NCBI RefSeq assembly: GCF_014851395.1
Contig: NW_024043372.1
Location: forward strand, 10,655,969 to 10,719,968
Direction of reading: 5' to 3'
Origin: Micropterus salmoides
Lineage: Eukaryota; Chordata; Actinopteri; Centrarchiformes; Centrarchidae
DNA: 64,000 bases
Shown: positions 23,301-35,300 of the stretch, in pieces
How positions within the stretch are numbered: the first letter of the stretch is position 1
Layout of the letters: the number at the start of each line of letters is the position of its first letter
Program-made: the position numbers and the translations under genes
The notes under the pieces: generated by a model
Seen by the model: the letters and a program-made list of their open reading frames with translations, nothing else
Database searches by the model: none
What the model was told of the DNA's origin: nothing

Positions 23301-26300
23301 TGTCTAAAACATGTATGCCTCTCTCTCTGCCATACACATGTCATCATCCAGCCTCTGTCCTCCCATCACTGACGCCAATTAAAGACTTTGCCCGTGCTAA
23401 AGCTGTGACATCAGTGGCCTGGAACAAAGCGGCCCGACCGCTCCTGCATGCCAACTTCCAGATGAATCCTGGAGAGTTCTGTGAAATTACGATAAAAATA
23501 GTGCCAACCGGCCGGCCACCAATCCCTGCCCACTTTGCATCTTGCACTGGCAGGGTGCTAAGCAAGTTGGAGAGGAGAGTTGTCAGTATGTTGGCATTAG
23601 TGGGTGGGCTTAAGGACCTGTGAACAGTTGGGAGACACTTAGTTGGAATAAAATTGTGAGTATTTGTTGAGGGACCTTAAGTACAGAAAAAAGGACTAAA
23701 CTCTTTGTTCTGAGTAGCAGTGATGGGTGTTTTAATAAAGGCTGTATTTGCTGGTGATTTGAAGCAATTCTGAAAAGAATGTATGAAGTTAAAAGACTAT
23801 GAGGCTTTGTCAAACCATTATCAGATTTTGTGGTTTTCAGCTACAATGCAACGGAATGCAATGTAACAACTGACTTCTAAGTAAAACAAAACATCAAAAT
23901 GAAAACATCCCCATCCAGGACCTGTGAAAACATAGCACTGCAATCATTCACCCATCTTTTTGTATTATTCGTAATGCTTCTGGCCTGGCCACAGAAAAAC
24001 AAAAGCTTTCTAAAACAGGAGAGACTGCCTCCCTGCCTCCCTCCTCAACCCACATGCAACAAGGTGAGTTAAGTAAACATATCAATATACAGAGCTTACA
24101 GACAGACAGAATAACTGCCATAGTGGGACCCAGCATGGTGCCTCATTTCCTCTCACTGCAGTCATCGCTGTCTACCATCTGTACTTGCACACCCTTTGGG
24201 AATTTTGAGTTTGGATCCTTCACAAGTGTGAAATTTTTGTTCTACAGACTTTTTGATTGCTTGGAAGGATCCAAAAGAGGCCATGGTAATATTCAGGCAG
24301 TGAAAGCACATTGTACATTAAACCTTCATGATTACATTTAAATGATATTTGGCAGCAGGTAAATGGATCTTACCTTGTTGCAATACTTGCTGATCCGGCA
24401 ACAGAAGGAGGGCAGCGCTGACCTAGCAGCAGTAAGGGCTCCAGACAGCGTGCAAACTCACTTCTGTAGTCTGTGTTGATCTTAGGGAAGGTAGAGATAA
24501 AGTCACCTAGTCTTGTATTAATTCAAAAAGAGTTTCAAAAATGTGCTTGTATTTGTACCATATTATCCTTTATTGTTTCTCCTCCTAATTCTTAACCGGC
24601 CCAAACAAAAATTAATTTAAAAAAATTCAGTTACAGTCAGGAGTTGCCAGATTCAGGCCAGATCCTATGGTTAACCCTACAATATATTAATAAAAATAGC
24701 AACCTAACAATAATAGCAATATATGAAATATAGTAATACCAACAACAGCCATTCTCATTATTGTTCTCATTATCATCATTTAAAATGTTTTCTTTTTAAA
24801 TTGATAAGATTAAAAATAAAATAAAACACATAAGTTTGCATTTGTTTCCAATGAAGATCCAGTATTTTGTTAGATTTTGTAAGTTTCTGCCTAATTACTG
24901 TTTTTCAGTAACCTACTCTATAACTTCTCTGTTTGTAAAAATGTTTGACAAAACAACCGTAACTCAAGGTCCACTAGCTTTTTCTTGGAGATTATCCTGA
25001 GATTAAATTAAGATTATTTTGGCAAACTACTATTCCCAAAGTAAAGAATGAACTTTCATGCTCAAAAATAACCCTTTTTAAGATCACTGTATAATTTGTG
25101 ATAAGCTGACCTAACCAGCAAAAACACCTTACTTTTGTGCTTGTAAGACTGTAATTTTGTGGTGTTTTGTCTAATTTGTTGGAAACTTATGATTGTCATA
25201 TGATGTGTGTATGTTTTATAATGGGTTTCCTTTCATTTGTGCTGTATCCTCCTTTGTGTTATTTGATGTTGTGCTGTCTGCTTGTTATATGTCTTGTATA
25301 TGTTTTGTTTCTTTAACCATTAACCTTCCCAGGGTCACATTTACATCATATTCATGTTAACTAATGCGCATTGCCCCTGATAAATAAATTATTAAAAGCC
25401 CTACTAGAAGGTACCAAACTCAACTTTCTTACAATAAAAAATTGGTTCTGGGCGGGCCACAGTGAAACTGCATTAGGAGCAAGTGAAACTACTATTCAGT
25501 ACGCTGCAGTGGATTACACTCTGAATGTAACCTTTTCTCTTTTCTAGCCCCGCATGAAAGCTATTCCAACTCACTTTGCTGCTCTGCACTGGTCTCAGTC
25601 GATGAGGGAGCTTTACAATCCTCTTCAGCCTCTCCATGAGTTGCTGTGTAAGCAAAAACATCCGGGTGTGATTCAGTGACCTGTTTCACCTCAATAAGAC
25701 ATTATGGACAGCCTCCATTTAAAGACCAGTTCAGTCCAGCTAATACTGTACTTCTCTCTTGCCAAGAAAACTTCCTGATGTAGGAACAGTGGATAGGGCG
25801 CTTTAAGAATCGCTGATAATGTGTGGTCTATACTTATACATTACATATATGCAGTGAATCATCCTTTTTATTTTTATTTTATCTTTACATTTATCTATAG
25901 ACTTTTTACTTTTTGGTTTATGTATTCACTTTTCCCTTCCCTACTCTCCCCTTCTTTCCTCCCAATTATGTCTAATATTGCATCCCAATATTTTATAACA
26001 TTCTCATGAAATGCAATAATAATTTAATATATTTCATACAGTAGTTTATGTGGCTGTACTCACATAACCCATGTCCAAAAACTCAAACTTGTTGGCTGAG
26101 CTGAGGAAGGCCGAACAGGTGACGAGGTGAACCTAAAACCATCAGAGATTAAAGGTTAGACTTCACACAAGCTGCATGGAATATGAGCCACCAACAGGCT
26201 GAAATTGAGATCAAATGGTGTTAAATTAATCCCACGACTAACTGCATATTAGTATGATCAGAATGATCGTCACCTTCACAGCCTATTCATAAAAGTATAG

Positions 26301-29300
26301 AAGTACATTTACTGAAATACAATTTTGAGGTACTTTTCATTTTCGTTTTATGCTACGTTGTACTTGACTACATTTCATAGACAATGTTATACTTTTTACT
26401 CCACTTGATTTATCTGGCAGCTGGGGTTACTTTTTAGAATAAGATTTTACTTGAAAGCTAGTTGTTCTCAAACTTTTCAGCTTGTGACCTCTTATAAAAT
26501 GCAGTGTCTACTTGGGGCTCCTTGTCATGTTTCAGATATCTATGATTTGTTAGCAGTTTCACCAGAGAGTTATATCCCCTGTAAAGGTATCAAATGGTTT
26601 CATTTAAATAACTGTTCAAGGCCCCTAAAGGTTAAACGATCCAATATTCCACAGAAAAAAAAGATTAAAGAAAAGCCAAAAACATGAACACAAGTGTGTT
26701 TTTTGTTAGTGGTATATATATATTAGAGAAAATGTGTGTTTTAAAACTTATTTTTTTTCTTCTTTCCTTCCCCATTATACATCTCATGACCCCTCGGATT
26801 TATCTATTGACACTGTGGAGGGGCAGGACTAAATGACCTAATTAGCTACAACTGTAAAATGTAAAAAATAATGTCAAGCATAAAAAAACATTTACAGGTA
26901 ACATTTTACTGCAGAAAGAGTACTTTACTTTTGATACATTTTCTTTAAGTAAAGGGTCTGAGCACTTCTTTAAAGGTGTAATGATAGTTTGTGAGCAGGA
27001 ATACATCAGCAGCAGTGCTTTTGTGACTGATTATTATTATTTATTATCAGGTCTTTATTTTACTCTACCTGGAGGGTTGGCAGGAGGGCTGTAAGGTGTG
27101 AGAGCTGTTCCTTTAGTGCTTTCTCCTTCTCCTCATGTTGACTGCAAACACACACATGAACATGTAATACTACACCTTCACATCAATGCCTGCCGAATGC
27201 TCAGAGGATTCAGCTCAGAAGGTGCAACCACAAACAACATACTCCATATTTCCAGAGGCTAATCTATCTGTCTTCTCCCTGTGTAACAAACACACAGGCA
27301 CAGACGCAGGCCGGACACACAAAGCCTGACATAAATAGCCTTTAACACCCTTCCGGGAACACAGCCACTGGACGGCTTCTAGGCAACGGAGAGAGAGAGA
27401 TAGAGATGGAGGACACTGGGCACAAAAAAAATCTCATTAAAGATCCCCACAGAGTGCAACAATACACTCACTCACTCACATGCACAAAATTGTTCTCATT
27501 CAATCACGCAAAGGTACGCATGGAGCGCACAGATTCACAGAGAAAGTAGAGACAGAGATAAAAAAACAAATTATATGTCTTTTTATGTTCAAATACCATA
27601 TATTTCAGCAATTAGTCATTAATCTTACGTAAATTGAATTGATGTTCAATAATTTGATTTTAGAGACTAATTAGTTGCAAACCTTGGATGATATTGAATC
27701 AAACTTTAATGATTGCTGTGGGGATGATGTAAGATTTTTAATTATTTTAGTGGCTGGATACTTCTGAGTTCATGCTAAATTAATGGTTTGGGAGGCCGTC
27801 ATTAACCTGTTTTTGCAAAGTAATTTCTTAATTTGTATCACTTTACAGCCTTGTTTCTGCACAAGCTAAGTGAGTAACATCATGGCAGGCTGCCACAACT
27901 TAGGATGGTATAGTCTGTTGAAAACGGCTCAACATCACATTAACAGGTACTGCAAAAGACACAAGTTGCTCATTTTCCAGTAGGGCTCTTAGCAGGTGCT
28001 TAAGGTGGTAAAGGTGCCCTGGTTTTATCTAAAGTGGAGGAAATCTACATACAGCTTACAGGTTTTCCTGCAGCAGTTACTTTTGTTATTTTATGGACAT
28101 GAGAAAGTCTGTCAATTACATACTGTATATTTGTATTGCAGTACTTTTCAGTTGGCTACATTTTCATTGATTGGATCCAGGCACAAGCTGCAACCATTGG
28201 CTTGAAGTCTAATCCTACTGAAGCGGTTTTAATTCTGTACAGTGCTTTGTTGAAATGAAAATCACCTAAGAAAATGTCGAGGAGAGAGATTATTCCAGAG
28301 CAAACAGGGTGCTGCTATTCATCACCATGAGTACAATGCAGCATGATATAATGGAAAAACTATCAAGTGACATGGTGACAGCAGGATAATAGCATTCAAT
28401 TTGGTAAATATTATGAGCTGTGAGGCAACAAAGCAGCATTTTCATATAGGAACTATACATCTTTTTATTTTACCTCTGAGCTGCTTTCAGGAGGATCTTC
28501 TTCCTCTCTGCTAGTTTTTCCTGTCAGATGAGAACAGAGAAAACAAACCCCTTTATTTCATACACTGCTGTGAAAATGGCCTTGAGCTCTCTATACCTAA
28601 TGAATTTTCGAGACTGTGGGGGAAAATAGTGAAAATTCATCAGTGTGGTCTCTGCTCTCTTTGATTGTTCATTATGTTGAGAAAATACACTCTTTTCTCA
28701 CAATTAGGTTAACAGAGACATCCAGTGGCCAGGCAGTGCAAATGTTGTCAGATGTAACAACTTGCACACAAACTTCAGACTGAGTTCAGAAAAAATTTGA
28801 ATCTTACAATCTTATAAACAAATCTGATGTGGTAAATCATGTGTAATGTCGCAATGCTACTTAACAGTAGCTGTTTGAAATGACAGTTAACTTTTGTAGG
28901 GAAAACACTAGAGGAAGTGTAGTTATACTGCACATACATCACATTTAGGTGCAATGTTATAGGAAATCAGCATTTATGAAAAGAGTAGTCTGCACACTGA
29001 TTTCAAACCACAAACTTATTTAATTTGACATTTTGATCAAATTCAGATCTTCCAGGTCGAAGTGTCGGCATCAAGCATATTAGAACCCTAAGAGGAAGAG
29101 GACATGGATACCTTTTTTATCCACAGGAGAATTATTACTTCTTTAAACTTCAAACTGACCCCAAGATGTCTGAATTAGATTAGATAGAGATAGATTTTGG
29201 TTTAATGGTTAACCACACCTGCCATCACACAGTATATTGATATACTCACATACTATGTGTGTCTGTGTGTGTGTATAGTAGCACGATTAGGGGAAAAGGG

Positions 29301-32300
29301 AACAGTCAGGAACATTACATAACCTGCAAGCTGTTGAACAGACTACAGATTGCACTCTCTTCTTCCTCCACATTCAGACACACTTCTCCTATCATTGCTC
29401 TCAGCAGAACAATCGCCTCTCGAGCTGAAGTCTGCAGCTCCTTCACCACCTACGGATGGAAGAGGAGGTTTGCTGTCACTGAAAGGCCATGCAGGCTGCT
29501 GCACTGCCACACATTTGTCATCAGAGCCTCAATCAGAACTTCAAGCTGAAACATGTATAGTGCATAGTTGAGGCTACTTTGCTGTATAGTAAATAAAGCT
29601 TGTCACAATGAAGATCATAATTTCCAGTACTGCCTGTTTCATTATTTTACACTTCTGTATGGTTTTGACACAGAACACCCAAAGCACAACTATGAGCAGT
29701 TATTTGTATTTAACCGTAATTAATTAATCAATGCTCAAAATATTGTTAAAAAATAGTCCTCCTTTATGTTAATAGATTCAAATTGGATTGTAATGAGCTA
29801 CACACATTCTGGGTGCACCTGCACCACATTTCATAATATCATTACCCCTGCTGAGTGCTTGAATTATTTACAATGACAAACGTGTATATGAACAGACATG
29901 ACTCTCTCACCAGTACAGCCTGGTCCAACATCTCACACCCCTGCACGTAAGCTGTTTCAATATCAATGCAGTGAGTCCGACTCTCCCTGTTGTAAACAAA
30001 CAACAACTAATTTAATGTGGAGAAGAGAAGAGAAGAGAGACAAGACAAGACAAGGACTTCTAACTGTCATACATTTTGAGAGGATTCACTCACACTTGTG
30101 TGTCTCGGAAGCACTTGATGCAAAGCATTGACTTATTCTCTGTTGAGAACAGGATGTAGGGCTCCTCATGAAGAGCTGTGGAGACAGTGATGCCTTTTAA
30201 CTTCAGCCCACCGGACTGTGAGAGTATTCAGTTTTTCCAGTGATGCAGGTTAGTGAAAAACGAGAGCTTTCAGAATACAAACACAGAACGACTGATGTTT
30301 ACCAAGTTTTTCATACTACTTTCTTAAGTCTTGGAAATGTAAGCAGAACACAGGAGGGACTACTCCTCACATGAGCAACATGTTTCTGCCCTTGCGTAAT
30401 AACGTCTTGTGGGCCTGCAAATCTTCTGGAGTAAATTACAGGTGGCACTCACAGCACTTTCTGTGTTTGGCTTTGGTTCGTTTGGCCAGGGATACAATCT
30501 CATGGTGGGAAAACATTCTGGCCTTGTGAGTCAACTCTCTGCAGGCGGCGCACAGTGGCTGGTTACAAGTGTTACAATAGAACATCACCCCTGCCTCCTG
30601 TATGGAAGAAAATAATAGAAAATGCAACTGAAAGACAAAGTGGGGAGATGTTTATGTTTCATATTGTTTAAGGCTACACAAGGCAAATTATGTGTGTAAT
30701 TTTAAAAACTCTGACTTTGGCGCTCCCCCAGTGACAGCATCAAAAAAAGACATTGTGGCAGAATGGGATTTGAACACTGAGAAAGATATAGAAACTGCAC
30801 TCATGTTTATCAGGATTATCTCATTTCCTTACAAACAAAAACTTGTGACATCAAAAAAATTTGAAAGAGGTCATAATTACTTTAAAAAAAAATCAACATA
30901 ATGACTTTAATGCCCTAATTAAAAGTCTGGATTCATCCTTGTTTAACCTTAAATTTCTCTCTTATGTCCTCAGAGACATAAAGCAATACAGGACTCACAT
31001 GCTCTCTGCAGTAATGATGTTTTGCTTAACATGATTTCTGGCATACTTCCTGTGCTATTGTGAGCCCCCAACACTTCCTTATTGTACATACTGTATGTGT
31101 ACATTAATTTCTAACATCTGTATATTTTTTCAATATCTTTCTATGATGTAATCATGTTTTTGAAAATGCAAGCCCACTGTTTGAATGTGAATTCATGTGG
31201 GTCAGTCTGTCAGTTTGTACCTTTTTGTTACTTTCCTGGTCACAGTTGGCACACTGCACCGTCTCCTCAGCGTCCGCATTGTTGTCGACCAGGAATTTGA
31301 GCAGACGGTCCTCTGGAGGGAGGGCGCTATTTCCTTTTACTATGGATGGGTAACTGTGGCAAAGACAGACAATCAGACAGCCTGAGTGATTTGTTTAGAG
31401 AAAAGTTTGGATGCCCGTGGTTCAATATACAGAAATGTGATGTAGAAACGTCAAATTTCCAGTGAAGATAGTAGTTAAAACTTTTGAAATGAACAGTGTT
31501 TATGTATTCATAGATTTGATTTTTCAATGAGGAAAAGCTAGCAAATGTATTTTTTTATATTAGTTAACAAGGTAACTAATTTGTGTTTATGAATAGATTA
31601 TACGTCATATGTCAAGAAATTTAAAATCCAAAGCAAATTCAATCCATTCCAAGGGCAACCACAGATCTCAAGTTTGGATTTCACAGCATTTAAAAAGAAA
31701 AAGAAACAAGTAGCAACAACAAACAAACATTGATGGAAAAAAATCATAGCAGTGAAATATTAGTTTTTCACATAAACAGTTTAAACTGAAAGCACAAGCT
31801 AACTCTGGTATAACCAAATCTGTCTAACAACACAGCATGCCCTCCACTGCTGGACAAATCTATAAGGCATCGCCACTGAATTCACAAATATGAAAATATT
31901 TGCTGCCTTTTAAAAAGGAAAATGTATTTGAATAACCTCTTTCAATAACAAGGCAATTCAAATCTGTGCACCGAGCAATATAAAAAGACACACATACATT
32001 ATATTAGATTTAAAACCTGTAAAATAAAATAGAAGACAAAAATAAGCATTAATTTCATAAAGAAGAAAACAGTACTGCAGGAAACCTGAGGGGGCAGCAG
32101 TGGCGTCCGGGACACCGCCGCCGTAGAAGAAGATAATGCGGAAGAGGCTGTCAAACACGACGAAGCAAGCGTGTGCGTAGGTGAAAGTGTGATAAGTAGA
32201 AAGTTCCAGAAAAATATACGACTAAGCAAGAACGCATCTAAGTCTACTGGGGACACATATTCGACGTTGAAAATGTCTGCGATTGGAGAGGAAAATGTGC

Positions 32301-35300
32301 GAGGTGGGAGCGTTTTTAAAGATATTGGCGCTGAAGACGGCGACTGGGAGCCTACTGAAATCGAGAGCCTGTGTATGAACTGCTTTAAGAATGGTATGAC
32401 ACGGTTACTCATGACCAAAATACCCTTCTTTAAAGAAATCATCGTCAGTTCTTTCAGATGTGACAACTGCGCCTGGTCAAACACCGAAGTCCAGTCTGCA
32501 GGCCGGATTCAGGATCAAGGCATTTGTTACACTCTGAAAGTCAAAACAAAAGAGGACTTGAACCGGGAGGTTGTGAAATCAGACAGTGCGACGACCAGGA
32601 TCCCTGAACTGGATTTTGAAATCCCTCCCTTCACCCAGAAAGGCGCACTTAGTACCATTGAGGGCCTTTTAGACCGAGCAGTTGCAGGGTTGGAACAAGA
32701 CCAGCGTGTCCGTCGAGAAGTTGACCCTGAGATGGCTGAAAAGATACATGAATTCATCCAGAAGTTGAGGAAGTTAAAAGAGGTTGAAGACGAATTCACA
32801 CTAGTGATTGAGGATCCATCTGGCAACAGTTTTGTGGAAAATCCTGCCGCCCCTCAGAAAGATGAGGCTCTCACTGTGTCCCGGTTCACGCGGACGATCC
32901 AGCAGGATATGCTGCTGGGATTAAGGGCTGACGATGATTTGGAAGAGGACTTGGACAAGGAACCAGCTAGCAACAACCTGGAGGCCATGAGAGATGAGGT
33001 TTTGGTCTTCAACACCAACTGCCCAGAATGCAACGCGCCGGCCTCAACCAATATGAAGCTTGTCCAGATCCCTCACTTCAAGGAGGTCATCATAATGGCG
33101 ACTAACTGTGACAGCTGTGGCCATCGGACCAATGAGGTGAAATCAGGTGGAGCCACAGAGGAGCTGGGCACCAAAATCTCCCTTCACATCACCGACATAT
33201 CAGACATGACCCGAGACGTGCTCAAGTCAGAGACGTGTGGCATCATCATTCCAGAGCTGGAGTTTGAGCTGGGGATGGCAGCTGTGGGTGGAAAGTTCAC
33301 CACTCTGGAGGGGCTGCTGAAGGACATCAAAGATCTGATTGTCTCCAAAAACCCCTTCACCTGCGGTGACAGTAGCACAACAGATCGGGTACAGAAGCTG
33401 AGTGACTTTGGGGAAAAAATAGACAACATTATGGCTGGAAAAATGAATGTCCACTTCATCCTGGATGACCCGGCAGGGAACAGCTATTTGCAGAATGTGT
33501 ACGCCCCGGAGCCAGATCCCGAGATGACTGTTGAGAAGTACACCCGCACGTTTGAGCAGAATGAAGACCTAGGTCTGAATCAGATGAAGACTGAGGGATA
33601 TCAAGACGATAAATGAACCGCTGAGAAATGAACCGCCAGCACAAGCTGAAAGGACTCAGTCAGTTGATAATGTCTTGTCAAAAACCCAGTGTAATTATAT
33701 CGCTCCATATTTTGTCCCATTTTCATACATTTTATGTTAAACACTGGGTGAATGGTTGTTTCCATAAGTATATTAATCAGTGAGAGGAATTATAAGTTAT
33801 CTAAATGTGCATTGGAAACAAATTAAACATAAAAACATGTAAGCTGCTGTTAAAGGTAAATTCTTTAACTCCTTGGTTATTGCATTCTTGTGACATCCCA
33901 GAAGATGGCACTGTGTCATCTCTGACTTAAAGGTTTTTTTTTCTCTGAGGACCACATCCTGTGTGACAAATTAATCTTTTTACACACCTGTAAGCATGAC
34001 ATCATCTGAATAAAGTGTTATCTAAATTGACAGTTTGGCTCTGCTTTTTGAATTGGCAGATGTTGAAAGACAGTGTGTAATGTTATCTGTTGACTTAGAT
34101 TCAAATACTAATTTTCTGCACTAATCTGCATAATTAGTCTGAGGAACAGTCAGTGAGTTGAAACTTCTCTATGAAAAAAGACTTCATTTAGATTCTAGGT
34201 GCTTTTTACAGATTTACATGACAATTTTTGGATCTTTATCAATTAATCATTTTATCAGAAAACAGTAAAAAAAATTCTTTAAATTCCTTCTTTTATTTAA
34301 CCATCAATCCAAAACCCTGAGATGACAAGAGAAGAACAAAATACCAGAAAAGCAGCAAATCTCCATGTTTCAGGAGGCAATAACAGCTAAAATGAAAAAC
34401 TCAAAACAGTCAAATACTTTTGTCTTGACTGACTAATTGTTTATTAAACAGAAGCTTGCCTAGTCCTGATTTTAAAGAGCCAATTCTTGTTAGACCAAAG
34501 ACGTGTGCACAATGACCTTTTGATCTCAGGTAGAACGGACAACACTGGCAGATGCAGAGGCCAGTTTCTGTCACATTAGCCCCATTTGCACAGGCCTGTT
34601 TGCTTTAAACATAATGCTGTTTGCCTCATTATGATTCAGTTGAAGTGACACAAATGTTCCTCACCCCTGTCTGCTGTGCCTGTTCTATCTAGTTTTCATA
34701 GCAACGGGGATCTATTGTGTTCTACTAATAGCAGAGTAGTGAATTCCTAGATTACGCGGTTCTTGAGTGAGCAGCTGTTAGCAGACTGCTGCTGCCGATG
34801 GAAATAGTCGCTGCCAGGCAGCAGAGCACAGCAGCTCCCTGCTCACCGGGTTATTTCCATAGAAAACCAATGATTTCCTGGGTTTTCCCTCCTCACTTCT
34901 CAGTTTCATGTGCTATGAATAAAAGCACCGCTGTTGATTTATACAGCTGACTAGTGGACATTATCTACCCCAACACAGGTTCATATTAAATAGCTATGAG
35001 GTAGATATATGTGGGAGTCGATTGAGGTTCAGCCAATTTGTCTAGGTCATTTTATCATTCTATTTAATTTACAGTTAGCTCACAGTGTAGTCCCAGCATG
35101 TCTAAAGAATGTGGGCGATTATGCATTAAAACATACACTATATAGCCTGAGCAGAAACACTGTTTTAAAAACATAGTTATGACTGAGCAAAAGTAGAACC
35201 CAGGAGCTCATCAGGGATGATTATGGTATTTTAAATCAGTTCTCAGTGTGATTAACATCAGTTTTTTCATATTAAATCTCTATACTTTAGAAGCACTGCA

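Larger units (their letters stand above)
20135..24373 (-). other. rnf207 intron 11, repeat-filled
   Basis: Largely repeats: the modular element at 20470-21990, a LINE-tail-like segment at 22080-22330 and a pair of diverged direct repeats near 22.7 and 23.5 kb. The 148-codon frame at 23177-23623 shows no family resemblance. Confidence 0.65.

Noticed and set aside
23177..23623. 148-codon plus-strand frame in rnf207 intron 11
   Set aside because: Overlaps a diverged direct repeat and shows no recognisable domain; treated as a chance frame in repeat-rich DNA.
32171..32272. In-frame upstream ATG that would extend zpr1 by 34 residues
   Set aside because: The added residues show no ZPR1 resemblance, and the family N-terminus just before the first zinc finger is short and variable. 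32273 is the more economical start.
31999..32484. 161-codon minus-strand frame
   Set aside because: It is the complement of the zpr1 5' end and resembles nothing; a shadow frame.
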